Below the pieces are notes generated by a model that was given only the letters and a program-made list of their open reading frames with translations, was not told the origin of the DNA and searched no databases. A DNA stretch of 64,000 nucleotides from JAICIG01 sp035532215 (GTDB lineage: Bacteria > Planctomycetota > Planctomycetia > Pirellulales > JAICIG01). Positions within the stretch are counted from its first letter, which is position 1. Each line of letters starts with the position of its first letter. The DNA is taken from positions 1 to 64,000 of the forward strand of contig DATKRK010000353.1 in assembly GCA_035532215.1 (NCBI GenBank). The letters run 5' to 3'. The translations under genes were made by a program, and so were the position numbers. Shown one piece after another: positions 35,417 through 47,479 of this stretch.

Positions 35417-37354
35417 ATGCCTGCCGCACAACAGCCCCCCGCCGCGAAACAAACCGCCCCCTTTGGCCTCTGGCCCAGCCCGATCACGCCGGGCAGCCTG
35501 GCCGAAGGCAAGCGGCTGGATGGCGTGGCGTTCGATAGCGACGGCCGCACGCTCGTCTGGCTCGAAGGGCGCTCGGGCAAAGGCGTGCTGGTCGCGCAGA
35601 GCACCGGCGGCGCCGATTCGCCGCGCGATCTGACGGCCGAGTTGAGCGTGCGGGCCGAGGTCGGCTATGGGGGCGGCGATTTCACGGTCCACGGCGGCTA
35701 TGCGTATTTTGTCGTGTACAAGACGGGCCGCATCTTCCGCCAACCGCTGGCCGGCGGCGCCGCCCGGCCGATCACGCCAGCCTGCGGTTCGGCCTCGTCG
35801 CCGGTCGTCTCGCCCGACGGCCAATTCGTGGCCTACGTGCATCACTACGAGGACCGCGACCTCGTGGCCGTGGTCGACGCGGCGGGCGAAAGCTGGCCGC
35901 AGATTCTCGCTGCGGGCCACGACTTTTATATGCAGCCCCGCTTCAGCCCCGATGGACGGCATTTCGCCTGGATCGCCTGGGATCATCCGAACATGCCGTG
36001 GGACGGCACGCTGCTTTATCTCGCTTCGGTTGATTCGAAAGCCGACGAACGCGACGCTCGCGGCCTGCCCCGGCTGGGCTCGCCGCAAATCGTGGCCGGC
36101 GGCCCCGACGTCAGCGTGTTTCAGCCGGAGTTCACGCCCGACGGCAAGCGGCTCGTCTACGTCTCCGATGAAAGCGGTTGGGGTCGCTTGTGCGTCTACG
36201 ATCTGGCTGGCGGCAAACATCGCACGCTCACGCCCGAGCCGATCGAATACGCCGCGCCGGCCTGGGTGCAGGACTTGCGGACCTACGCCCTCTCGGCCGA
36301 CGGGCGATACGCCATCGCCGCCGGCAACGAGCGCGGCTTTCAGCAACTGCGGCGGATCGATCTGGCCAGCGGCGATAGCCAGCCGGCCGCGGAACTGGCC
36401 GACTACTGCGGAATCTCCAGCCTGGCCGCGTCGCCCGCCGGCGAACGCCTGGCCTTCATCGCCAGCGGGCCGACGCTGCCGCCGCGCGTCGTGGTGCACG
36501 ACTTCGCCAGCGGGCAGTCGCACGTCGTCGCTCGGTCCACGGGCGAAACCGTTCCGCCCGCGGCGCTGGCCGCCTGCGAACCGCTTTCCTGGACGACGGC
36601 CGGCGGCGAAACGGCCTATGGCCTGTTCTACCCGCCGGCCAGCGACCGCTACACGTCGAGCGGGCGCCCGCCGCTGATCGTGCTGATTCACGGCGGGCCG
36701 ACGTCGCAGGTCAAAGCCGGCTGGCGGGCCGACGCCCAGTTCTTCGCCACCCGCGGCTATGCCGTGTTGTACGTCAACTATCGCGGCAGCACGGGCTACG
36801 GCCGGAAGTACATGCTGCGGCTGCGCGGCAATTGGGGCGTGTGCGACGTCGAAGACGCCGTCAGCGGCGTCGAGCACCTGGCCGCGGCCGGCCGCATCGA
36901 TCGCAGCCGCACGGTCATCATGGGCGGCAGCGCCGGCGGCTTCACGGTGTTGCAGACGATGGTCGAACGGCCCGAGGCGTTCACGGCCGGCATCAGCCTG
37001 TACGGCGTGGCCAACCAGTTCGGCCTGGCAGCCGACACGCACAAGTTCGAGAGCCGCTATCTCGACACGCTGCTCGGCCCCTTGCCCGAGGCCGCCGCGC
37101 TCTACCGCGAGCGATCGCCCGTGTTCCACGCCGCCAAAATCCGCCGCCCGCTAGCCGTGTTCCAAGGCGCCATCGACACCGTCGTGCCCCAGGACCAATC
37201 CGACGAGATCGTCGCCGCGCTCAAGCGCAACGGCACGCCCCACATCTACCACATCTATGAAGGCGAAGGCCACGGCTGGCGGAAGCGCGAAACCATCGAG
37301 CATTTTTACCAGGCCGTGGATGGCTTTCTGAGGAGGCATTTGATCTTCGCGTAG
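35417..37354 (+). CDS. S9 family (prolyl oligopeptidase-like) peptidase
   Basis: 645 aa from ATG 35417 with GGAG upstream. N-terminal beta-propeller (SPVVSPDGQFVAYV, FSPDGRHFAWIAWD, FTPDGKRLVYVSDE) then an alpha/beta hydrolase. Catalytic residues: Ser in GGSAGGF, Asp in QGAIDTVVP, His in GEGHGW near the C-terminus. HGGPTSQ is the oxyanion region. No signal peptide, so cytoplasmic. Dipeptidyl- or acylaminoacyl-peptidase type specificity cannot be told. Confidence 0.93.
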   Translation: MPAAQQPPAAKQTAPFGLWPSPITPGSLAEGKRLDGVAFDSDGRTLVWLEGRSGKGVLVAQSTGGADSPRDLTAELSVRAEVGYGGGDFTVHGGYAYFVVYKTGRIFRQPLAGGAARPITPACGSASSPVVSPDGQFVAYVHHYEDRDLVAVVDAAGESWPQILAAGHDFYMQPRFSPDGRHFAWIAWDHPNMPWDGTLLYLASVDSKADERDARGLPRLGSPQIVAGGPDVSVFQPEFTPDGKRLVYVSDESGWGRLCVYDLAGGKHRTLTPEPIEYAAPAWVQDLRTYALSADGRYAIAAGNERGFQQLRRIDLASGDSQPAAELADYCGISSLAASPAGERLAFIASGPTLPPRVVVHDFASGQSHVVARSTGETVPPAALAACEPLSWTTAGGETAYGLFYPPASDRYTSSGRPPLIVLIHGGPTSQVKAGWRADAQFFATRGYAVLYVNYRGSTGYGRKYMLRLRGNWGVCDVEDAVSGVEHLAAAGRIDRSRTVIMGGSAGGFTVLQTMVERPEAFTAGISLYGVANQFGLAADTHKFESRYLDTLLGPLPEAAALYRERSPVFHAAKIRRPLAVFQGAIDTVVPQDQSDEIVAALKRNGTPHIYHIYEGEGHGWRKRETIEHFYQAVDGFLRRHLIFA

Positions 37355-37439
37355 GATTGCCAGGCTCGCCCAAAGTCGCAGGCGCGTTCCTGTGTGCCGT
37401 CGCCGGCGATCGGGTGTCGCCAACCCTAGCGCGGGTTAC

Positions 37440-37464
37440 GGCATGCGGAGCATGCCTACTACTT
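37440..37464 (-). repeat. GTAG-headed REP (family E), copy 1
   Basis: On the - strand: GTAGTAGGCATGCTCCGCATGCC, a stem GGCATGC/GCATGCC around TCC. Compare copies near 40893 and 59958. Confidence 0.85.
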
Positions 37465-37605
37465 TGGTTGCGCGGCGGCGCGCTGGAGGTTGAGTTCCAA
37501 CAGCCGGGCGAGAATCTGTTCGTCGGCCAGATCGGCGGGCGAGCCGTACCCCGGCGAACACTGCCTCGTCGAGCCGCGATGGGCCTGATCGAGCCACGCG
37601 GGGCA
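37459..37605 (-). pseudogene. C-terminal remnant of an MmeI-like restriction-modification gene
   Basis: One frame gives PAWLDQAH, a second gives RLDEAVFAG, and the first resumes with YGSPADLADEQILARLLELNLQRAAA. Joined across these frameshifts it reads like the usual tail of class I SAM-dependent (MmeI-like) DNA methyltransferases (PxWLxxAHxxLDxAVFxAYGWPxDLxDExILxRLLxLN). It lies just beyond the intact methyltransferase gene, in the same direction. The matching N-terminus is at 40566-40811. Confidence 0.7.
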
Positions 37606-37702
37606 CGGATACCAACAAACTCCGCCGCACTTCGTGTCCAAGAATAGGGGGCCTCTTCACTTGTTCAAAGCCTTCGCGGGCTCGCGCGAAGAGCCGCTTT
37701 GT

Positions 37703-40477
37703 TCAGTCGGTCGCTTTCTTGCGTCGCTTGCGCGGAGCGTTTTCTTCGAGTGCGGCTGTAATAGGTGCGGTTAGTTCCTCGTAAAGTGCAAATAGGAATT
37801 CGACCCTGGAGCGATCGTTCTCAAATGCGGTCGACCGATAACAAGCATCGGCGGCGCGGTCAAGCTCGCGGTGCGCTTTGACGAGCGGCGCAGGCATTGT
37901 CAATGGGTCATAAAGATCTGCGAGCGTCGATTGCGGAAATTGCAGACGGGCGTCAAGCACTGCTTGCGCGTTCTTCTCGACTCTCGCTCTCTTTTTTTCC
38001 GCTACGTTCTTCGGCCAAGGGTAATTGTTGTAGACAAGTTTAGCCGAATAGCGGTATCGCGATTCGAGACGGCCTCCGACCATTCGCACCCACGCCATAT
38101 GCATCGTGGACGACAGAATGCCGAAGTGATAAAGCCCAGCGTTCGGGACGATGAAACACAGATCGCTTACGAGCGTTTCCGGTCCCATGAATCCGATAGG
38201 AATAAAGCGGCGACGTTCAGAAGACACTTTAGGAATCACGAGGAAACTGCCTTTCGGCATGTTCTCTACGTGAAATCGACTTGGCGTTGCTGCGAGCTTC
38301 TGAGTCGGTTCGCTGGGACTTGCCAGGCGGAATTTCTGAACTGCCTCGACGCGTTTCAGAGCTTCCGGCATTGCGCGAAGCTCACTCGGCGGACAATCCC
38401 CGAGCCATAGGCACCACCTTTCCCAGCCGTTGATGAATTCCTTGGAGCCAAGCCAGCGCCGGAACCACCTCGCCGCTTTCGGCTCGATTTTAAGGAACGC
38501 CGTTTTTTCTTCGGGGAGGAAAAGATAGTTGCCGTCGTCGATAGGCTTATTGCCAATTCCGATTTGCGGCACTTCGCATATCGGCAGGCTGCGGTTGACG
38601 ACGGTTGTTGGCGGCCCTTCGACAAGATACGGGCTAATTTGCTTGACCAGCGTCACCGTCGGATGGTTTGGATCCAATTCGTAATCGTAAAGCCTTTTGT
38701 TTACGCTTTCGCCAAAGCCAAAGCCGATGATGACGACGTGAACGTGCGCCTTCCCGCGAGCTTCACTTTCCCACGAGAAGGTTCGGTGCGCGAAACGAAT
38801 CCGTATTCCGCGACGGAACAACTCATTCCAAAGTACGCCAACCTGCTCGCCCTGCGTGATTGAGTTCGTCGAAACGAAAGCGATTGGAGTTTTCCTGCCG
38901 GCTGAATATTGCGTTGCTTTGAAATACCAGCCAGCCACATAGTCGAGCAAACCGGCGTTTTTGAGGTTTTTCGCGGCTTCGACCAAATCCTTCCGCTGTT
39001 CCGCATTCTGATACTTTGCGCCAACGAACGGCGGATTGCCCAGCACATAAGAACACTCGCCGGCGGGCAGCACGTCCTCCCAATCCAACCTCAGCGCATT
39101 CGCCTGGGTGATCTTGGCGCTCTTGCGAAGCGGCAGGCGAACATAATAAAGGCCGAACTCAGCGGAAACCGCCTGATTCATTTGGTGGTCGATCAGCCAC
39201 ATCGCCACCTCGGCGATGAGTGCTGGGAATTCGCTGATCTCGATGCCAAACATGGCGTCCACATCGACGCGAGACAAGTGCTCAATATCCATCACCTGCT
39301 GGCCGCCGGCGTAAATCTCCTTGAGCACGTCGAGTTCCAGCAGCCGGATCTCGCGATACGTCACGACAAGGAAATTGCCGCAACCACAGGCTGGATCGAG
39401 AAATCGCAGCGCGGCCAATCTGTCGTGGAATTCCCTCAAGCGATTCTTGTTGCCTTTTACCTTTTTGAATTCGGCCCGCAATTCGTCGAGAAACAGCGAC
39501 CTGACCAGCTTCAGGATATCGCGTTCGCTGGTGTAATGAGCGCCGACTTGCCGGCGTTGTCGGGGCTCCAGCACACTCTGGAAAAGCGATCCGAAGACGG
39601 CAGGCGATATCTTCGACCAATCGAAGCGAGTGCATTCCAGCAACTTCTCGCGCATCGCGCGGTTGAAATCGGCGAAGCCCAATCGCTCCTTGAACAGGGC
39701 TCCGTTGACGTGGGGCAATTCGGCTAATTCTTCGAGCAGGTTTTTTTGCCGCTTGTCCTTGGCTTTGTCGAGCACGTCGAAGAAGCGATCCAAGTGCATG
39801 CCAAGATCGGAGCCGTCTTCCGCCGTGTGATTTTCGATATACAGCGCAAAAGCGTTTGGCGAGTCGAAGATCCCCGTCTTATCCGCAAATAGGCAGAAAA
39901 GAATGCGTACCAGAAACCGCTCAAGGTCGTGGCCGGCATATCCCCCGGCTTCCAACTCGTCGTGCAGCTTGCCTAGCAATTCGACGGCGTCGATGTTGAC
40001 CGGGTCGTCAGGATCAACTCGTTGCTGCTTGTAGCCCGCTATAAAGGCGAAAGCATGCACGTGCTTGGGCAGCTCGGCAAGCTTGAACGTGACCGTTTTG
40101 TCTTCGTCGAGATCGTGCAACGCGATTCGTGCAAAGTCGGAGACGACGACGTACTGTGGCACTTCGTTATCGCGGCCCGCGACTTTCAGGCCGCGGATAT
40201 ATTCCATCGCTTGGCTATTTGCCTTGTCCAGCGATTTTCCACGGCTCTTGTGTTCGACCAGCAGTTTGCTCGGCCAAAACAGATCAATGTACGCCCAGTT
40301 GCCGGCGAGGTTTTTAACCGGTTCTTCGAAGCTCGCGACTACACGCCGCTTGACCCCAAATATGGCAAAGAACTCATCCCAGAACGTCTTTGCTTCCGCG
40401 TCTTCGTTTGATTCCTCCGCCCAATCCTTCGCGAATGCGTGAGCATTATGGCGAATCTCGTTCCAGGATAAGGGCAT
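37703..40477 (-). CDS. MmeI-like type IIL restriction-modification enzyme
   Basis: 924 aa, ATG 40477; MmeI itself is about this size. N-terminal nuclease: Asp65-x9-Glu75-x-Lys77 in IDLFWPSKLLVEHK, exactly the D-x9-ExK spacing of MmeI. Helical linker, then a gamma-class N6-adenine methyltransferase with FLDPACGCGNF (SAM-binding motif I) and NPPFVGA (motif IV). A C-terminal target-recognition region follows, and a basic tail (RKRRKK). One polypeptide therefore cuts and methylates. Its base composition is visibly more AT-rich than its neighbours, and it lies between the two remnants of a related gene, so it was probably acquired. Confidence 0.92.
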   Translation of the reverse strand: MPLSWNEIRHNAHAFAKDWAEESNEDAEAKTFWDEFFAIFGVKRRVVASFEEPVKNLAGNWAYIDLFWPSKLLVEHKSRGKSLDKANSQAMEYIRGLKVAGRDNEVPQYVVVSDFARIALHDLDEDKTVTFKLAELPKHVHAFAFIAGYKQQRVDPDDPVNIDAVELLGKLHDELEAGGYAGHDLERFLVRILFCLFADKTGIFDSPNAFALYIENHTAEDGSDLGMHLDRFFDVLDKAKDKRQKNLLEELAELPHVNGALFKERLGFADFNRAMREKLLECTRFDWSKISPAVFGSLFQSVLEPRQRRQVGAHYTSERDILKLVRSLFLDELRAEFKKVKGNKNRLREFHDRLAALRFLDPACGCGNFLVVTYREIRLLELDVLKEIYAGGQQVMDIEHLSRVDVDAMFGIEISEFPALIAEVAMWLIDHQMNQAVSAEFGLYYVRLPLRKSAKITQANALRLDWEDVLPAGECSYVLGNPPFVGAKYQNAEQRKDLVEAAKNLKNAGLLDYVAGWYFKATQYSAGRKTPIAFVSTNSITQGEQVGVLWNELFRRGIRIRFAHRTFSWESEARGKAHVHVVIIGFGFGESVNKRLYDYELDPNHPTVTLVKQISPYLVEGPPTTVVNRSLPICEVPQIGIGNKPIDDGNYLFLPEEKTAFLKIEPKAARWFRRWLGSKEFINGWERWCLWLGDCPPSELRAMPEALKRVEAVQKFRLASPSEPTQKLAATPSRFHVENMPKGSFLVIPKVSSERRRFIPIGFMGPETLVSDLCFIVPNAGLYHFGILSSTMHMAWVRMVGGRLESRYRYSAKLVYNNYPWPKNVAEKKRARVEKNAQAVLDARLQFPQSTLADLYDPLTMPAPLVKAHRELDRAADACYRSTAFENDRSRVEFLFALYEELTAPITAALEENAPRKRRKKATD

Positions 40478-40565
40478 GATGGACCGCGTTGGAAAGCAGG
40501 GATATTACTGGCGCTGCAAAGTCCAGCATTTTATCGTTGGCAATTGAATTGAAGAAGGATTTTGG

Positions 40566-40811
40566 CTAATCCTTGTGCTTGCCCTTGTATTCCCAGCCGA
40601 AATGGCCGCGCATCCAGACGTCGGCCCAGCACTGCCCGCCGCCCGTCTTGCTGACGCCGCTCTCGAACGTGTACCAGGCGCCCTCGGGGTCGGCCGCCGC
40701 CGGCTTGGGCTGGACGAGCAGCTCGCACAGGTCGAGAAAGTGCTGCTGGCAGGCGCTGCGCTCGGTCAGGTTGACCTGCCGCCACTTGGCGATGAATTCC
40801 TGATGTGTCAT
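40566..40811 (-). pseudogene. N-terminal remnant of an MmeI-like restriction-modification gene
   Basis: 81 codons from ATG 40811: MTHQEFIAKWRQVNLTERSA, then QQHFLDLCELLVQP, and WADVWMRGHFGWEYKGKHKD with a D-x9-ExK nuclease motif, then a stop. Family members continue into a full 900+ aa enzyme. Here reading ends at TAG, and a +1 frame continues only 12 more residues. It is the start of a different MmeI-like gene from the intact one at 37703-40477. Confidence 0.8.
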
Positions 40812-40892
40812 GCCCGCCGTTGGCCGCGTCGTAGGTGTCGAGAGAAGAATGCGGCGATTGTAGCCCTCGCGGCGGACGGGCGCCAGCAGAAC

Positions 40893-40920
40893 GTAGCAGA
40901 CTCGCTCCGCGAGCCGTCGC
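40893..40920 (+). repeat. GTAG-headed REP (family E), copy 2
   Basis: GTAGCAGACTCGCTCCGCGAGCC then GTCGC. Stem CTCGC/GCGAG around TCC, with different stem bases from the copies at 37440 and 59958. Confidence 0.85.
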
Positions 40921-40980
40921 CGATGCGCAACGCGCCATTCCGAACCGCCCGACACAGGCCCAACTTGGGCTTGCTCCCCA

Positions 40981-42188
<1,208 letters not shown>

Positions 42189-42192
<4 letters not shown>

Positions 42193-44555
42193 TCCTGGCT
42201 TTTGAGGACGGAAATCAGATCCAGTCGGTCGATCAGGCGCCGCACGACGAGCGCCGAACCGAGCGCGGCCGACGTCGTGACGAACGCCGCAAAGCCGTAG
42301 GTCGAGCGGTACACTACCAGCGGCATGCGAAATAGCTCGGTATTATAGGAGTAATCGATCACGAACGCCGCCAGCCAGTAGCCCGCGACCATGCCGACGG
42401 GCAGGGCGGCGGCGGTGAGCAGCGCGAGTTCGCCCAGCAGGATGAAGGAAACCTCGGCCGCAGTAAAGCCTAGCACGCGCAAGGTGGCCAGTTCGCGGCT
42501 GCGTTCGGCCAACGAAATGCGGGCGCTGTTGAAGACGACGCCGACGGCGATCACGCAGGCGAAGAGCACGATGAACGATCGCATCCGCAAGATGTTTTCG
42601 GCGACCGTCTCGCGAAAGCTGCGGATCGCCGAGCCTTTGATCAGCACGCTGGCGATGCGCGGCGAGTTTTTCAACTCGCGATAAAGCGCGTCCATTTGGT
42701 CGGCGTCGGCGGCCACGAACGCGCCGGAGACGACGTCTCCTTCGCGCATCAGGCGATTCATCGCGCGGAGTTGCAAGTAGGCGGCGCCGCCGGCGAAATC
42801 CTCGACCAACCCGGCGACGGGCAAATCGACCGTCGGCCGCTTGCCTTCGAGCACTTCCACCTGCACCTGGTCGCCCGGCTGCAAGCCGAGCACTTCGCCC
42901 AGCTTCTTCGACAGCACCAGGCCTTCGCGCGGCAGCGGAATGCGGCGGCAATGGACGTCCATCAGCCGGTGCAATTCGGCGTCGGGCGGAAGGCCCAGCA
43001 CTGCGATGCGCCGCGAGCGGTTGCCGTGCCGCAGCCGGGTGGCGATGCTCCGGTACGGTTCGCAATGGCGCACGCCGGGCAGGCGCTCGATGTCGTGCAG
43101 CGCTCGCGCCGAGCTGGGCTCGACGAACAGCACGTTCAGGTCTTCGCGGATCGCAACGTAGTATTGGACGTGGATGGCGTAGTCGATCGCATCGACCATG
43201 AAACTGCCGACGATCATCACCGCGACCGAAAGCGAGATGCCCAGGCAGGTCAACGCGGAGCGCAACGGCCGGCGTTCCAATTGCCGCAGCATGATTTTGG
43301 CCGGCTCGCCCAGCAGGCGTTCGAAACCGATTCGTTCCAGCAGCGTGGGGCCGAATTTCGCCGGCGGCTCGGGACGCATGCCGGCGGCCGGCGGCAGCGA
43401 GGCGGCGCGGCGCACGGCGGCCATCGTGCCGGCGACCGCGGCGGCGGCGCTGATCGCCACGGCGGAGGCGACGACCTGCGGATCGAGATAAAAGCCGAAC
43501 ACGGCGAAATGGAAGAAGTGTGCGTAGATGTGCGTGATTCGCCGGCCGAAATCCCAGCCGACCAGCGTGCCCAACAGCGAGCCGAAGCACACGAACAGCA
43601 GCACCAGCTTGACGTAGTGCCAGCCGATTTCGCGGCCCGAGTATCCGAAGGCCTTGAGCGTCGCGATCTGTTCGCGCTCCAACCCGATCAGCCGCACCAC
43701 GACCATGTTCAACAAGAACGCCGAAATCGCCAGAAAGATCGTCGGAGCGACCAGCGCCATGCCGCGCAGCTCTTGCAGCTCGTTGGCGACGAACTTGTGC
43801 GAACTTTGATCGGCCCGGCCGTACGCGCCGCGGCCCCCGCAGGGCGCCAGCAATCGATCGAGCCGCCGCAAAACGTCGGCCTCGACCGCGCCCGGCATCA
43901 GCGTGCAGGCGACGTCGTTGAACGCGCCTTTCATGTCGAACGCCGCTTCCAGGTCGGTGCGGCCCATCCACAGCACCGTAAACCGGCGATCGTCGGGCAC
44001 CAGGTCGCCTTCGCGAATCTGGTAGATGTACTCGGGCGACAAGGCGACGCCGACGATCGAAAGCTCGCGGAAACGCCCGTTGATGACGGCCCGCAGCTTG
44101 TCGCCCGGAACCAAACGGTGCGCGGAGGCGAAGCCTTCGCTGACGAGCACTTCGCTTTGGCGCTCGGGCTCGACGTAGCGCCCGTTGCGCAGATGCAGTT
44201 GATTGATGTCGGGCGGGCGGCGATCGGGCACGGAGACCAGCCTCGCTGTCGCGGGCTCGGCGAGTCCCGGCACGTCGAGCTTGACGTCGGCCACGACGCG
44301 CGTCTGAACCGCCGCCACGCCGGGGATTTCCGCGATGCGGCGTTCCAGCGTCTGCGGCGCGCGCTTGGCATGGGCGAAGACGTCGGCGAAGCGGTAGCCG
44401 GCGTAATAGGCGGTCTCGGCGCGCGTCAGCGATTCCAAGGTGCAGAGCGACATCACATAGGTGGCCACGCCCGCGGCGATCACCAGGATGATCGCCAGCG
44501 CCTGGCCCCGCATGGCCCAGAACTCGCGCCAGAGCTTGAGGTCGAGCGGGTCCAT
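42189..44555 (-). CDS. FtsX/MacB-type ABC transporter permease
   Basis: 788 aa, ATG 44555. Two FtsX-like membrane blocks and two large periplasmic domains: the first helix is near residues 18-40, a group near 265-385, and three helices in the last 120 residues. Two duplicated FtsX halves are typical of the DUF214/LolE-like long permeases. It sits 5 nt after the ATPase gene and overlaps the adaptor gene, so the three form one operon. Probably exports lipophilic or peptide substrates; substrate unknown. Confidence 0.9.
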
Positions 44556-44560
44556 CGCGG

Positions 44561-45307
<747 letters not shown>

Positions 45308-45632
45308 GTTTGGCAGACTCCGTGCTTCTGCTTCAGCATACCCTAACAAAAGATTAACCCAATCGGCGTTGCACGATCGCCGGCCGTCGCTAGAGTTGCA
45401 ATATGGGCTCATTGATTCGTTACTGCGTAGATTCGTTAGTACGTGTCAAGGGGCCTCAAGCGCGCGGTTGCCATCCGAGACAACTTGGTTCCGCGCAGCG
45501 GGCGGTTCCTGTCTTATTTTTCCTGCCCGGTTCGCGGGCTTTAAGCGGATGAGTTTGAGGCGACGCACGGGCGGGCGGCGTTGGGTCGCGAGCGCCGGGC
45601 GTGGTGGATCCCAGGGGTATACGAGAACAGAT
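45308..45632. promoter_or_regulatory. Divergent intergenic region with a direct repeat
   Basis: 325 bp between the ABC operon and a small + strand gene, so it must hold promoters for both. GATTCGTTA occurs at 45414-45422 and 45430-45438, 16 bp apart, and could be a regulator site. No clear sigma-factor boxes were identified. Confidence 0.35.
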
Positions 45633-45851
45633 ATGCAGGCTCATGCCGAATTCACGGGGGCCGGCGTCTTGCTCAGCGGAATCGCCGTCGAGGCGGACGT
45701 CGAGGATCTCTGCAGCTTGTTCCGCGATGCCGGCGTTCAGCCCGACGTAGGCACGCTTTCCTACGACAATCAATACTACGTCTTCCTGCCGGGCTTGACG
45801 CTCGAAGAATTGAAGCAGCAGACGGCCAGCGCCAACTTGCGGTTGGTCTGA
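45633..45851 (+). CDS. Small hypothetical protein (72 aa)
   Basis: ATG 45633 with a weak ACGAGAAC upstream. Acidic, alpha/beta-looking: FTGAGVLLSGIAVEADVEDLCSLFRDAG then QPDVGTLSYDNQYYVFLPGLTLEELKQQ. No signal peptide or membrane helix. The alternating hydrophobic pattern supports a real small folded protein. No family recognised. It is divergent from the MacAB-like operon. Confidence 0.5.
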   Translation: MQAHAEFTGAGVLLSGIAVEADVEDLCSLFRDAGVQPDVGTLSYDNQYYVFLPGLTLEELKQQTASANLRLV

Positions 45852-46423
45852 TCGCGGAGCAGCGGCGGCGGTTCGCGCGGCGCTATGCAGCAAGGATTAA
45901 ATAACTTCTCTATTCCCAGCCCAGCGGAAACGCAGCAGCTAGGCTTCTTTGCCGTCTGCCACCAGCTTTAGAGATCGTCCTGCTTTTTGGAGGACGAGGC
46001 AAGACGTCAAGCCGGCGCCATTACGGGTTCCTCTTTTCTGTTCCGGCTGCGGCAGACGCTGTTGCCGGCAAGTCAAGTTGCATCGAGAACGATCAGATGC
46101 GAACGAAATCCGCAACTCGGAACCATCCGGAACAGAGAAGAGGAACCCGTAATCCGATGCAGCGGCAAGGACAGGGAGATCCCGGCGACGATTTCCCGCA
46201 TCAAAAGGAGCGAAATGCGGCGTTAAAAAGCAGGACGATCTCTAAAGCTGGTGGCAAGCGTTGCCGGTGCAAACCCGCTCGCTCATCGTCGCATCTCTTG
46301 GCCGCCCGCCTTCTACGCACCCAGGATTAACTAACTTCGCTATAGCAACCGCTCGGAGTTGCGACAGGGGGACGATCTTGCGGCGATTTCTCCTCAGTTT
46401 GGGAGGTTATTCAATCCTCGGTC
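45852..46423. other. Intergenic region occupied by a large inverted repeat
   Basis: 572 bp with no convincing gene. A 31-bp perfect inverted repeat dominates it. AGGATTAAnTAACTTCnCTAT occurs as a direct repeat at about 45892-45912 and 46322-46342, outside the inverted arms. Confidence 0.6.
45958..46255. repeat. Nested 31-bp and ~26-bp inverted repeats
   Basis: Outer arms 45958-45988 and 46225-46255 are exact complements over 31 bp (left arm starts GCCACCAGCTTTAGAGATCG). Inner arms near 46020-46048 and 46128-46154 (ATTACGGGTTCCTCTTTTCTG) match with one change. The whole could fold as one long cruciform or RNA stem. Confidence 0.9.
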
Positions 46424-47434
46424 CTATCGCGCCCGTTTTACCAGGCGAAAGCCGCTTCCCCGCAGCACCAACAGCATGCCGGCCAGGAAAGAGCCGGTGA
46501 GCAGCGTCCAAGCGAGCCACAGCAGGCCGAGATCGGTCAGCGGCACGGGAGCGCCCCAAGGAGAAATGTAGCGGATGCTCGATTCGAGCCAGTTCAATCC
46601 TGCGCCGGCGGTGGAGGCCAGAACGATAAAAACAAAAAACTTGAGCGGCCAACGCCCTGCCCCAAGCGTCATCCAGAGCGCCGAAAGCGATACGAGCGCC
46701 AAGATGGCGCCGTCGGCCGAGGCGTGCAGCCATTGCCAACCGCTGAGCGTTCGAGACGAAGCTTCCAACATGCGCTGCACGATCGGAACAACGACTGCCA
46801 CCGCCGCGGTCGCGATCAACATGTGGCGGATCGAGAATTGGATCGGTCCGGTCGCGCCGTTCGACGCCGTTTCGCAATAGGATTCGACTCGGTAGCCCCA
46901 AAGCCGCAACAACGCTGCCAGCGCAACGCCGCCGGCGAGTTGCACGAAGACGATCACCGTCCAGGCGTCGCCCATCCAGTATTCGCCCAGTTTCCAGCGG
47001 AATTGCAGGGCCGAGCTAAGGTACGTCACCGGCAACGCCGCCAGGGCCAACAGCGCCGCGCGCCGCACCCAGGCGACGCCGCCGAGGAGCAGCCAGATCA
47101 CGAGCGATCCGATTTGGCCGGTCAGGAAGGCCAGGCCGAGCATGCGTTGCGTCCATCCGGCGTCCAACGACGACGCGGTCAACAGCAAATTGACCAGCAC
47201 CAACGTCCAGCCCAACAGCAACAGCCGCCAGGGCCAATTCGGCAGCTTCCACCCAGCGACGTAGCTCAACAAGGCGGTCTGAAACACGAACCAGCCGAAC
47301 ACGCCCAGGGTTGCGGTCGTCGACCAGCGGCAACTCGCGCCCAGGCGCAGCGCCCCTTCGTCCGACAGCACGACGAGCGCCGGCAGAACGATCGCGGGCG
47401 GCAACAGGCGGAGCATCGATCCATGGGCGGCCAT
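46424..47434 (-). CDS. Integral membrane protein, unknown function
   Basis: 336 aa, ATG 47434 (ATG 47416 possible). About nine hydrophobic helices spread over the whole length, with short polar loops, e.g. LLPPAIVLPALVVLS, LLLLGWTLVLVNLLLTA and FSIRHMLIATAAVAVVVPIV. The FSIRHMLIATAAVA block resembles a motif common in planctomycete membrane proteins (QFSLRTLLI-type). It lies 45 nt after the stop of the preceding gene, so probably co-transcribed. No catalytic motif seen. Confidence 0.75.
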   Translation of the reverse strand: MAAHGSMLRLLPPAIVLPALVVLSDEGALRLGASCRWSTTATLGVFGWFVFQTALLSYVAGWKLPNWPWRLLLLGWTLVLVNLLLTASSLDAGWTQRMLGLAFLTGQIGSLVIWLLLGGVAWVRRAALLALAALPVTYLSSALQFRWKLGEYWMGDAWTVIVFVQLAGGVALAALLRLWGYRVESYCETASNGATGPIQFSIRHMLIATAAVAVVVPIVQRMLEASSRTLSGWQWLHASADGAILALVSLSALWMTLGAGRWPLKFFVFIVLASTAGAGLNWLESSIRYISPWGAPVPLTDLGLLWLAWTLLTGSFLAGMLLVLRGSGFRLVKRAR

Positions 47435-47479
47435 AGCTCGCAGTTTAACAGACTCGCCGCACGCCCGCTAACCAGCGGA

